Source of the DNA: Desulfobacteraceae bacterium UBA5616
GTDB taxonomy: Bacteria; Desulfobacterota; Desulfobacteria; Desulfobacterales; UBA5616
Reading direction: 5' to 3'
NCBI GenBank assembly: GCA_002423615.1
Contig: DIKO01000103.1
Location: forward strand, 4,763-23,754
Length of the DNA stretch: 18,992 nucleotides
Under the pieces are notes generated by a model. That model worked only from the letters and a program-made list of their open reading frames with translations, was not told the DNA's origin and ran no database searches. Both the position numbers and the translations under genes were made by a program. Below, one piece after another: positions 8,180-16,094 of this stretch (its first letter is position 1; each line of letters opens with the position of its first letter).

Positions 8180-9015
8180 CTAGGGTTCAAGTTCGACCTT
8201 CAATTCGAAAAATTTCATCATGTCCTTTAAACTGATGATACCCGCCAGCCGGTTGCCTTCTGTAACCATAAGTCGACTGGAACCGGTCCGGGTCATAAGG
8301 GCCAGGGCCTCCATGGTATCGGATTGTAAATCGATACTGTTTTCCGGGGAGCATCCGACGGCGATATCGCCGGCCGTCTTGCTTTGCCATTTCTCTCTTG
8401 GGATTTCTTTCACCTGTCTCATGGTGACGCAGCCACGAAGCAGGTTCCCTTCCTCAACGACCGGGAACAGCTTATACTGATGGCGGTAAATGAAGTCTTC
8501 CACAAGTTCTTCGACAGTGGTGGAAGGCGACACCGTCACCGGGTCTTTCTTCATGAAACGCCCAACCGCCTCCCCTTCCAGCGCCTTACGCACAAGAATC
8601 TGACTGTAAGACATCTTTGCGGCACTTCGGAGAAACATTCCAATAAAAAACCACCACATTCCACCTATATAGTTTCCGCCCAAGAACTGGAGAATTCCCA
8701 TAAAAATGAGAAACAAGCCGAATCCGGACCCGATTCCGGCGGCAACCCGGGTGGCCCACCGCAGATTTTTCTTCCAGCCCCACAAGACAGCCCGGAGAAT
8801 GCGGCCTCCGTCCAGCGGGAAGGCGGGAACGATGTTGAAGACGGCGAGGATACCGTTGATCCAGGCCAGGTTTGCGTCGAAAGACCCTCATAGCGGAATG
8901 GAAAGAGTCCCGCCGAAAGTGACCATGCGACCAGGATTGCCAGGACCACCCAGCTCAGGTCGATTCTGATCTCAAAGCCAAAAAGTTTGAATAAATCAAT
9001 ACGCTTTCCAAACAT
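8180..9015 (-). pseudogene. Site-2 protease (M50) with CBS domains, catalytic segment deleted and frameshifted
   Basis: The start at 9015 is strong: AGGAGG lies five bases upstream. The first 45 residues (MFGKRIDLFKLFGFEIRIDL, then a membrane helix and FPFRYEGLS) match the N terminus of membrane-embedded M50 metalloproteases. Sense then breaks at about 8878-8870 and resumes in another frame with NLAWINGILAVFNIVPAFPL followed by DGGR, which carries the third zinc ligand Asp. After two more membrane helices come paired CBS domains (MKKDPVTVSPSTTVEELVED and MTRTGSSRLMVTEGNRLAG) and the end at 8180. The HExxH helix that should lie between the two parts is missing, roughly 100 residues compared with relatives. 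As it stands the product cannot be a protease. It precedes the second ATPase in the same direction. Confidence 0.8.
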
Positions 9016-9384
9016 AACAACCTCCTGTTCACCGTCAGGGTCGTGACCACCCTGGCGCCCATGGTAACGGCATGGGCATTGTTTAAGGTCACACCCCGAC
9101 GTCTCCAAAGGCCGGCACCATCGATGAGACATCGGTAGTGTTCAGCAGCACCTCCGTGCTGAAAAGGCCGGCGCACAAGGACTTGGCGGGTTGCCGGTAA
9201 ACCGCCGGATCAAGGATTATAGCAAACGAACGGCCAGCAGACTGATGGATTCTTCCGCAATGAACAAGCTGAATAAAAAGAGCCTCAACCCGGCCAGAAA
9301 TTTTTACCCGTCAAACATTTCCTGCATTGCCAATCACCTTGAACCCAACGACGCGTTGACCTGGTTGTTTTTATAAACCACCCG
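9016..9384. other. Gene-free interval with several hairpins between S2P and psiE remnants
   Basis: No convincing protein is seen on either strand. It holds a 6-bp stem CAGGGT (9036-9041) / ACCCTG (9049-9054) about ten bases before the S2P ribosome binding site. Two further stems are CGATG/CATCG (9122-9134) and CAGCAC/GTGCTG (9146-9161). The 10-mer AAAGGCCGGC is directly repeated at 9107-9116 and 9163-9172, enclosing those two hairpins. A 12-mer at 9088-9099 recurs at 15618. A plus-strand frame at 9191-9376 has no ribosome binding site or family resemblance, so I do not call it. No clear promoter was found for S2P. Confidence 0.55.
9088..9099. repeat. Dispersed 12-mer GTCACACCCCGA, copy 1
   Basis: The same 12 bases occur at 15618-15629. 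Both copies are intergenic and on the same strand, and both are preceded by a TTGTT and an A-rich stretch. It could be the core of a REP-like dispersed repeat or a shared regulatory site. Two copies in 19 kb is suggestive only. Confidence 0.35.
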
Positions 9385-9550
9385 CTAGTCAGGCGGTGAT
9401 TTGCTCTGTCCCGCGATCAGCCAGTAAGTGATGCCCAGGGATAGAACCACCACGCCGGTGGCCACCACGTGTTCGGAACTGATCTTGTTGAAATCTAAGA
9501 CGATCACCTTTCGGGCGATGGCCATCAAGGCCCTGGCGACCACCACCAAC
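9385..9550 (-). pseudogene. C-terminal remnant of a PsiE-family membrane protein
   Basis: About 55 codons read KLVVVARALMAIARKVIVLD, continuing with a second hydrophobic stretch VATGVVVLSLGITYWLIAG and ending at 9385. The ARKVI-hydrophobic-D motif followed by a last helix ending in YWL is typical of the C-terminal end of phosphate-starvation-inducible PsiE-like proteins. These are usually about 140 residues with four helices, and here the first half is missing. The frame happens to have an ATG at 9588, but the 13 residues after it do not look native. Upstream lies a scrap of another small membrane protein in a different frame, so a junction falls at about 9550-9580. PsiE function is not well defined. 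Confidence 0.55.
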
Positions 9551-9551
9551 T

Positions 9552-9640
9552 TTGAATTATTTCGGACAGACGTGGTAAAATATAGCATACCAGCAGCACG
9601 ATGACTGCCGCAATGATATTTTTTTTGTTAAACTATTCAT
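9552..9640 (-). pseudogene. N-terminal remnant of a small membrane protein with homopolymer frameshift
   Basis: An ATG at 9640-9638 follows AGAAGGGGAAGG by a few bases and begins MNSLTKK. In the frame as given, the next residues are nonsense and stop. If the run of eight A at 9619-9626 had nine, it would continue as NIIAAVIVLLVCYILPRLSE, a plausible membrane helix. It then collides with the PsiE remnant. So one indel in a homopolymer plus a deletion would explain it. The ATG overlaps the end of the preceding scrap. Confidence 0.35.
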
Positions 9641-9693
9641 AAACCTTCCCCTTCTCAGGAATTTCTAAGGCATTTAGTGATTGTGCGTTTCAT
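9633..9693 (-). pseudogene. Fused start and end of a small gene downstream of cusB
   Basis: A good ribosome binding site (AAAGGAG) precedes an ATG at 9693. The frame gives MKRTITKCL, resembling the start of a signal peptide, but hits a stop at 9655 after 12 codons. In another frame EIPEKGKVYE ends at a TAG at 9635-9633, which overlaps the next ATG in the manner of a true gene end. The simplest reading is that the middle of a small exported protein gene has been lost. Identity is unknown; its place after cusB suggests an accessory protein of the metal efflux operon. Confidence 0.35.
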
Positions 9694-9734
9694 GATGATG
9701 CTCCTTTAAATTGATGTTTTAAAAACCCGGAAAA

Positions 9735-11525
9735 TTAATTTATTGTCATGGTGACTTCTCCGCACGTGAGCATGGATTTCCCGAAATAAGGGTTTATGAT
9801 TTCCTTATCCAAACTTAACCAGTCCGCGCCTTTGTTATTATCCACCATGGGACAGTGCTGTACATACAGGGTTTGATCAAGAGGGGTGAATGCCAGCGTC
9901 AATGCGATCATGGCTTCTGAAACATGCTGAAAGGTTTTTCTCAGTTCCTCGATGGTTTTTAAATGCGGCAGGTGTTGGAGGCGGTTTTCCATGTCCCTGC
10001 TGTGCTGCATCCACGCATCGTGGGATTTGCCTGTAAACAGCGCCATATCGATTTCCGAAAGCCTGGACTGCAACAGTGATGCTGCTTCAAATGCCTGCTC
10101 CAAATTGTCCGCCGCCAGGGCATCCTTGTAATTCAGGTATTGGGAATAAACGGGTTGAAGCGCATCTTTGGCTTTTTGACCGATGACCTGGGATGTTATC
10201 GCCGGTTGTTCCGGTTCCGGTTCCGGATGTGAAGCAGGTTTATCCCCACCGCCATGATCGTGCCCGGTCATTTCAGGTCCGCCTTCGGGACGCATCATGC
10301 TTGGTTTTCCGGCCAACTGTGCGGCGGCATCAATGCTGAATGTTCCGTGAACGGCGATTTCCTCTCCTTTGCGCAACCCTTGTTCAACGATATAATGCTC
10401 TCCCAAAAACGGCCCCAGTGTTACCTCACGCATTTTAAAATGCACCCCTTTGTCTGATTCGGTTTTAACATGGACAATTGACCGCTTGCCCGTCCACATG
10501 ACGGCGGTTGCCGGAACGGCAATGACGTCGGCCTGTTTGTGCAATTCGGCTTTAACCGTACCGGAAACAAACATTTCCGGTTTGAGTCGTAATTCATGGT
10601 TGGTTATTTCCACCCTTGCTTTTGAAACACGGGTTTTCGGATCAATAACCGGGTCAAGATAAATAATCGGGCCCTGAAAACGTTCTCCGGGCAGAGACGG
10701 AATGATAAATTCAACCACGTCGCCTTTTTTGATCCACGGCATATCGGATTCGTAGACATCAAACAATACCCAGACTTTTGAAAGATCGGTGATCTGATAA
10801 ACGGCTTTTCCTTTTTGAATATAATCCCCATGATTCACCAGTTTATCGGTTACATAGCCAGCAACATCCGCGCGGATAGCAAAGTTGGTTTGAATTTTAC
10901 CTGATTTCAGAATTTCTTCCACCTGATGATCAGACAGTTTCCAGTTTTTAAGCTTTTGTTTTGCGGCACTGAACAATTGCGGCTGACGGTCTTTCATTTT
11001 GAAAGCTTCAAACAATTCTTCCTGGGCGGTTACCAATTCAGGTGAATAAACAAGGGCTATGGTTTGTCCCTTGTTTACAAACTCACCCGTAAAATTCACC
11101 ATAAGATTTTCAATTCTGCCGGGGATATGCGATGACTGGGAAAAAACCAGCCGCTGATCCGCCTGTACTTTTCCGTTCAGCCTGACGGTTTTTACCGGCG
11201 CCATTTCACCAACCAGTGCCGTGCGGACACTGGCTAACTGCATGGCTGTCGGGGACATACGGATGGCCATGGGGTCGGTATCTTCACCTTCTTCGCTTTC
11301 CAGGGGAATTAATTCCATGCCGCAGATGGGACAATTTCCCGGTTCGTTCCTGCGGATTTGGGGATGCATGGAACAGGTCCAGATGATTTGATCTGTCCGT
11401 TCCAGGCCGTGTTCATGCTCATCAACAATCTTATGGCCAGAACCACCGAAAAGAAACCAGCCGGCCAGCAACCCTATGATCAGGGCGCCGATACCTGTGA
11501 TCATTGCTTTTTTATTCATTTTCAT
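9735..11525 (-). CDS. cusB: CusB-type periplasmic adaptor of a Cu/Ag efflux pump, with two extra metal-binding domains
   Basis: Intact 596-residue membrane fusion protein. Residues 7-27 are a signal anchor. Residues 49-74 are a heavy-metal-binding domain (CSMHP at 51-55, CPICGM at 65-70). The core follows with a barrel-sandwich lipoyl domain (PGRIENLMVNFTGEFVNKGQ), a helical hairpin, and beta-barrel/membrane-proximal parts up to about residue 410. A His/Pro linker (GHDHGGG) leads to a C-terminal DUF3347-like helical domain ending in HCPM (557-560) and MLTC (585-588), both likely Cu/Ag ligands. It would deliver metal from the periplasm to CusA. The start ATG overlaps the cusC 3' end by 14 bases with GGGAGAG nine bases upstream, so it belongs to the cusA-cusC-cusB operon. 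It is the only unbroken member of that operon. Confidence 0.9.
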   Translation of the reverse strand: MKMNKKAMITGIGALIIGLLAGWFLFGGSGHKIVDEHEHGLERTDQIIWTCSMHPQIRRNEPGNCPICGMELIPLESEEGEDTDPMAIRMSPTAMQLASVRTALVGEMAPVKTVRLNGKVQADQRLVFSQSSHIPGRIENLMVNFTGEFVNKGQTIALVYSPELVTAQEELFEAFKMKDRQPQLFSAAKQKLKNWKLSDHQVEEILKSGKIQTNFAIRADVAGYVTDKLVNHGDYIQKGKAVYQITDLSKVWVLFDVYESDMPWIKKGDVVEFIIPSLPGERFQGPIIYLDPVIDPKTRVSKARVEITNHELRLKPEMFVSGTVKAELHKQADVIAVPATAVMWTGKRSIVHVKTESDKGVHFKMREVTLGPFLGEHYIVEQGLRKGEEIAVHGTFSIDAAAQLAGKPSMMRPEGGPEMTGHDHGGGDKPASHPEPEPEQPAITSQVIGQKAKDALQPVYSQYLNYKDALAADNLEQAFEAASLLQSRLSEIDMALFTGKSHDAWMQHSRDMENRLQHLPHLKTIEELRKTFQHVSEAMIALTLAFTPLDQTLYVQHCPMVDNNKGADWLSLDKEIINPYFGKSMLTCGEVTMTIN

Positions 11526-11998
11526 TTGAATATACTCTCCCGGTAAGGGCTTTTAGTTTGGCCAGGGCAATGAGATATTGAACTTCGGCCGTAATTTTCA
11601 TTTTGTCATAGCTGAGAAGCTGCTGCTGCATGTTTAATACGTCCTCAAATTCTTTTCCGGAATTGCCGTAGGCGGACAGAAGCAGGTTCAGGGCTTGCCG
11701 CGATGTCTGTTCTTGCTGTTCGTAAAGCGCGAGGAGCCGGCGTTGCTGCTGAATTTCAAACCGCGCCATTTCATAACGGGAGGTCAGTGTGTTGGCAAAT
11801 TCTTCTTTTTGAAGCGAATAGCCTTTCTGCATCAATTGGGCTTCTTTTACGGATGCCCGGTATTTTGACCGAAAAATTGGAATGCTCACCGTTACCATGG
11901 CCACCACTGCATCTTTCCCGTTATCCGGCATCGTCACGTCGTTGCGTTTGTCCACCATTACATAATCCAGGCCCACACCGAATTTAGGTGATGGTTGC
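11512..11998 (-). pseudogene. cusC: C-terminal remnant of a CusC/TolC-type outer-membrane efflux protein
   Basis: About 160 codons remain. They start near SPKFGVGLDYVMV and run through VSIPIFRSKYRASVKEAQLM, a long coiled-coil region (FEIQQQRRLLALYEQQEQ) and the closing helix ending ALAKLKALTG. This is the second repeat of an outer-membrane factor. Normal proteins have about 420-460 residues, so the signal peptide and first half are missing. The open frame extends a little further upstream, to 12054, but that part is cusA read out of frame. The sense switches from cusA to this protein at about 11990-12010. It ends inside the start of cusB, as an operon partner would. Confidence 0.75.
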
Positions 11999-14900
11999 TG
12001 CGAGCATGCCGCCGAACTGAGGGATGGCCATGGGAACCATGATATCCGATCCACGTCCGGTGGAAGTCAGCACCGGCAGCAGGGCAATGATGGTTGTGGC
12101 GGATGTCATGACGGCCGGCTTTATCCTTTGTTGACCGGCCTCTGTCACCGCTTCTCTTACTTCTTTTATGGTAGTGGGGTGATGTCTTAAAAAGCTTTGG
12201 TCAATATACGTACCCATCAACACGCCGTCATCCGTAGCCAGGCCGAACAGGGCGATGAACCCAACCCAGACCGCCACACTCAGATTCACCGTGTGCATGT
12301 TGAAAAGGCTTCTGATATTTGCACCGAATACTGAAAAATCGGCAAACCATGCCTGGTCATAGAGCCAGAGCATCAAAAATCCACCGGAAAATGCCATGGC
12401 GATTCCGGAGAAGACCATCAGGGATGTTGTGACGGATTTGAACTGGAAATAGAGAATAAAAAAAATAATCACCAAAACCAGGGGGATGATCACGGACAGG
12501 CGCTTTTCCGCCCGTATCTGATTTTCGTAGCTGCCGGAAAATTTATAGCTTACCCCGGCGGGAACGATTAATTCTCCCCTGTCTATTTTGTCCCGGATGG
12601 CTTTCTGGGCATCCTGGACCACATTGACTTCGGCATGGCCGTCCTTTTTATCAAAAAGCACGTAGCTTACCAGAAAGGTTTCTTCACTTTTAATCATCTG
12701 GGGACCGCGCAAATATTCCATGTCAACCACTTGTGCCAGGGGTATCTGTGATCCCGTGGGCGGTGGGTATCCATATTTTGCCCAGGGACTCCGGATCATT
12801 GCGCAGTTCCCTTGGATACCGCACCCGGACCGGAAACCGCTCTCGGCCTTCTACGGTTGAGGTGATTTCCATCCCTCCGATGGCGGTTTCAATCACCTGA
12901 TGCACATCCTCAATGGTGAGGCCGTAGCGTGAGATTGTCTCGCGGTTGATGTTTAAGTGAAGGTAGGGCTTGCCGATGACCCGGTCGGCAAAAACAGCTT
13001 CGGCTTTTACCGATGGTACTTGTTTGAGTATACCTTCCAGGGCAAACCCGAAGTTTTCTATGGACTTAAGGTCCGGCCCATAAACTTTGATGCCCATGGG
13101 GGCCCGCATTCCGGTTTGCAGCATGACCAGCCGTGTTTCAATGGGTTGCAGTTTGGGTGCCGGGTCCAGAGCGGATTCCACCCGCCCGAGTTTTCCCACG
13201 GTGAGGGCCACTTCGGGGATGCCGGTAAGGGCCATATCCAGTTGAGCCAGTACGTTACGGTTGTATTCAATACCGGAATGAGCCATGGACGTCGGCATGA
13301 GCAGGAAGCTGCCTTCATTCAGGGAAGGCATGAACTCTTTTCCGATGCCGGGGAAAGCATGGTCCGGGCCTGACCATGCTTTGGTTGTCCTTATATTCCA
13401 TCCCACCAGATCACATCCTTTGGCAACAAACCCAAAAATCGTGTTAAATCCCATCCAGATGGTAAGGCCGAACAGAATAAAAAATGAGGGAATGAGAAGA
13501 AACTTCACCCTGTTTTCCAGGCACCACCCGAGAACATGGGTGTAAAAATATTCCAGAATTGAAAAAAAACCTAAAATCAGGGCAACCAGCAAAGCGACAA
13601 ACACAATGTTTGAAACAATGCTTCTGCCGGGCCCCAGGGGAAGCCAGTACCCGGCCAGCAGCCACACAACCGCCACAACGGAAATGATAAGTTCCGCGTG
13701 TTGCAACAACCAATGGTGCCGTCTTCGCGATTCCTTTTCCGGAATATTCACCACCTGCTTAAGAAACCGGGATACGGCCATCAGAATCAATACCGTGCCG
13801 CCCCATATGGCTCCGGCAAACACAAAAACAATACCGGCCGTCAGCATGAGGATACTGACCCATTGCCCGACCTTTTTGGATTTGATGCGAAAACCGAAAA
13901 ACCAGTCGGCAAACATGGGCAAAATGAAAAGCGCTACCATCAGGGCGGCGATCAATGCAAAGGTCTTGGTAAAGGCAAGCGGGCCGAACAGTTTGCCTTC
14001 GGCGGCTTCCAGGGAAAAGACGGGAATGAAACTCACAATGGTGGTGGACACCGCGGTGAGAATGGCTGAGGATACTTCCGATGCGCCTTTGTAAACAGAT
14101 TCCGTCAGTTTTTGTCCGGAAGGGGCTTCATTGATGTGCCTGATGACGTTTTCAGACAGTATGATCCCCAAGTCCACCATGGTGCCGATGGCAATGGCAA
14201 TGCCGGACAAGGCGACGATATTGGCATCAACACCGGCATAGCGCATGGCGATGAACACCATGAGCACGGCAATGGGCAACAGACCGGAAATCATTATCGA
14301 TGCCCGCAGGTTATAGATCATCACGATGATGACCAAAAGCGTAATGAGAATTTGCAGGGAAAGAGCTTCTTCCAGGGTGCCCAGGGTTTCGTGAATCAAT
14401 TCGGAGCGGTCGTAAAACGGCACGATGGTCAGTTGACTTTCCACTCCGCCGACCAGTGTTTTTTTGGGCAAACCCGGGGAAATTTCCTGGATTTTTGCTT
14501 TCACACTGTTGATGACCTGCAGGGGGTTGGCGCCATAGCGGGCCACCACAACTCCGCCTGCCGTTTCCGCACCGTCTTTATCCAATGCGCCCCTGCGTGT
14601 GGCGGGCCCCAGTGAAACGATCCCGATATCCCTGATACGGATCGGCACATTATCCTGTACGGCTACCACGGCCTTCTCAATGTCCTGTACATTTTTTACA
14701 TACCCGAGGCCCCGGACAAGGTATTCGGCCTGATTGATTTCAATGGTTTTTGCCCCCACATCACGGTTGGATTTGCCGATCGCCATCATCACTTTATACA
14801 AAGGAATATTATAGGCTTTAAGGGCATCAGGATTTACATCAATCTGGTATTCCTTTACAAATCCACCGATGGAAGCCACCTCTGAAACACCCTCAACGGC

Positions 14901-15461
14901 ATTTAAACCGTATTTGACATAGAAATCCTGAACCGAGCGGATTTCGTGCAAGTCCCAACCCCCTGTAGGGTTTCCGCCTTTGTCCCTTCCTTCCAATGTG
15001 TACCAGTAAACCTGGCCCAGTGCTGTTGCGTCCGGTCCCAAAGCCGGCTGGGCACCGTCGGGCAAAAACCCGGGTGGTATGGAGTTCATTTTTTCAAGGA
15101 TACGGGAGCGTGACCAGTAAAATTCAATATCTTCATTGAAAATGATGTAAATGCTGGAGAAGCCGAAAACAGATGAGCTTCGGATGCTCTTGACCCCCGG
15201 TATGCCGAGCAGATAGGTGGTTAGGGGGTAGGATATCTGGTCTTCGATGTCCTGGGGGGAACGCCCCATCCATTCGGTGAAAACAATCTGCTGGTTTTCA
15301 CCGATATCGGGGATGGCGTCCACAGGCACAGGATCAGACGGCAGTACGCCGATCTGCCAGCCGAATGGAGCCGTTGCAATGCCCCAGGCGATAAGGGCAG
15401 TGAGGATGATAACCGTGACGAGTTTGTTTTCAAGAAAATATTTAATAAGTTTATTAAGCAT
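11984..15461 (-). pseudogene. cusA: CusA-type heavy-metal RND efflux permease with frameshift, internal deletion and lost C terminus
   Basis: The ATG at 15461 begins a long-form CusA. Evidence includes an N-terminal helix, the PVDAIPDIGENQQIV and YPLTTYLLGIPGV motifs, and the proton-relay helix with Asp430 and Glu437 (MVDLGIILSEN). Extra helices at about 535-640 and the GKEFMPSLNEGSFLLMP and YPRELRNDPESL porter motifs follow. Three defects are visible. (a) At about residue 769, DPAP runs straight into KLQPIETRLVMLQ; relatives as I recall them have some 70 residues here. (b) One extra base at about 12761 shifts the frame; removing it gives IPTPTGSQIPLAQV. (c) The frame ends at 11984 just after IPQFGGMLAATIT, before the last helix. 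It would export Cu(I)/Ag(I) with CusB and CusC. Its order, cusA first, is not the E. coli order. Confidence 0.85.
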
Positions 15462-15529
15462 AACGATACGCCCTGCTATAATGAATGCGTGAGGATAAGG
15501 GTTGAGAGGTTGCGTTTTATAAATATGAC

Positions 15530-15556
15530 TTTATATTAAAGAAACTTTTGAGTCAA
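15530..15556 (-). promoter_or_regulatory. Possible promoter for the cus operon
   Basis: Minus-strand TTGACT (15556-15551) and TATAAA (15535-15530) are separated by 15 bases, shorter than ideal; a 17-base spacing gives the poorer TAAAGT. It lies about 70 bases before the cusA ATG. No CueR/CusR-like dyad was recognised. Confidence 0.35.
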
Positions 15557-15617
15557 ATTTTTATGCCGTAACACTCCTGCCCAAAAATGCCGACCTTTTG
15601 TTCACTTGTTATTCAAA

Positions 15618-15629
15618 GTCACACCCCGA
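15618..15629. repeat. Dispersed 12-mer GTCACACCCCGA, copy 2
   Basis: Identical to 9088-9099. Here it lies in the divergent space between cusA (-) and the hsp20 fragment (+). The context CTTGTTA (15605-15611), 12 bases, then CCCC (15624-15627) loosely resembles a sigma32 heat-shock promoter for hsp20. The spacing is short and the -10 half is incomplete, so that reading is weak. Confidence 0.35.
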
Positions 15630-15709
15630 ACAGGATCATAATATTACAAATCATCAACCCAGGTTATTGCCTCATCCTATGCCAGACATATAGACAAAAG
15701 GAGGAAAAC

Positions 15710-15844
15710 ATCAGGGTACCGGCGATGGGGTGGCGAAATCCGTTGGCGGAAATGGAACGCATGGCGCGGCAGATGGACTTTTTGTCCAACGCCGTGTTGG
15801 GCAGGCCTGGTTTGAGTTGGCTGTCTGCCAATGTGTTTCTTTGA
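15710..15844 (+). pseudogene. N-terminal fragment of an Hsp20/alpha-crystallin small heat-shock protein
   Basis: The only recognisable plus-strand gene piece. AAAAGGAGG (15696-15704) is a strong ribosome binding site. Five bases later comes ATC at 15710, not a start codon, followed in frame by VPAMGWRNPLAEMERMARQM, then DFLSNAVLGRPGL and LSANVF. The NPLxEMERMxxxMD pattern is characteristic of the N terminus of Hsp20 proteins. The first usable ATG is at 15725 but has no ribosome binding site. The frame ends at 15844 after about 40 residues, just before the alpha-crystallin domain, where the 3' end of the convergent DUF488 gene begins. The native start was probably an ATG at 15710. Confidence 0.6.
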
Positions 15845-16094
15845 GGGCGGCGGCTTGGTTACATTGGTTGTCGCTCGCCGAATAGAGAAGGGTGACACGT
15901 CCTTTTGCCGCAAGGTCGCAAAGCCGATTCACCATTTCTGGTTTATCTCCCAATTCGGAAAAATAACGGTTCTTGAATTCCTCCCATCTGGAGCGATCAT
16001 GATTGAACCATTTCCGGAGATCCGTGCCGGGCGCGACATCTTTTAGCCACAGATCGGCTTTCAACCCCGCCTTGGTCATGCCCCGAGGCCAAAT
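15837..16094 (-). pseudogene. DUF488/YeaO-family protein fragment, both ends lost
   Basis: About 86 codons match DUF488 (YeaO-like) proteins: WPRGMTKAGLKADLWLKDVA, LRKWFNHDRSRWEEFKNRYF and GRVTLLYSASDNQCNQAAAL. The family normally starts with some 30 residues ending in VDRLWPRG. Here only IWPRG remains before it merges with the end of the DUF6880-like gene. At its 3' end the sense stops after AAALKE (about 15837), a few residues short of the normal end; the frame then reads through the antisense of hsp20 to a stop at 15711. The ATG at 16079 lies inside the family's conserved part and is not a native start. The function of the family is not established. Confidence 0.72.

Noticed and set aside
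9346..9370. Terminator after the psiE remnant
   Set aside because: The CAACG/CGTTG stem is only five pairs and no T-run follows on either strand.
9191..9376. Plus-strand open frame of 61 codons ending LTWLFL
   Set aside because: No ribosome binding site, no recognisable motif, and opposite to all neighbours; cannot be told from chance.
15605..15628. Sigma32 heat-shock promoter for the hsp20 fragment
   Set aside because: CTTGTTA and CCCC are present but the spacing is 12 bases and the rest of the -10 consensus is absent; noted only as context of the repeat.
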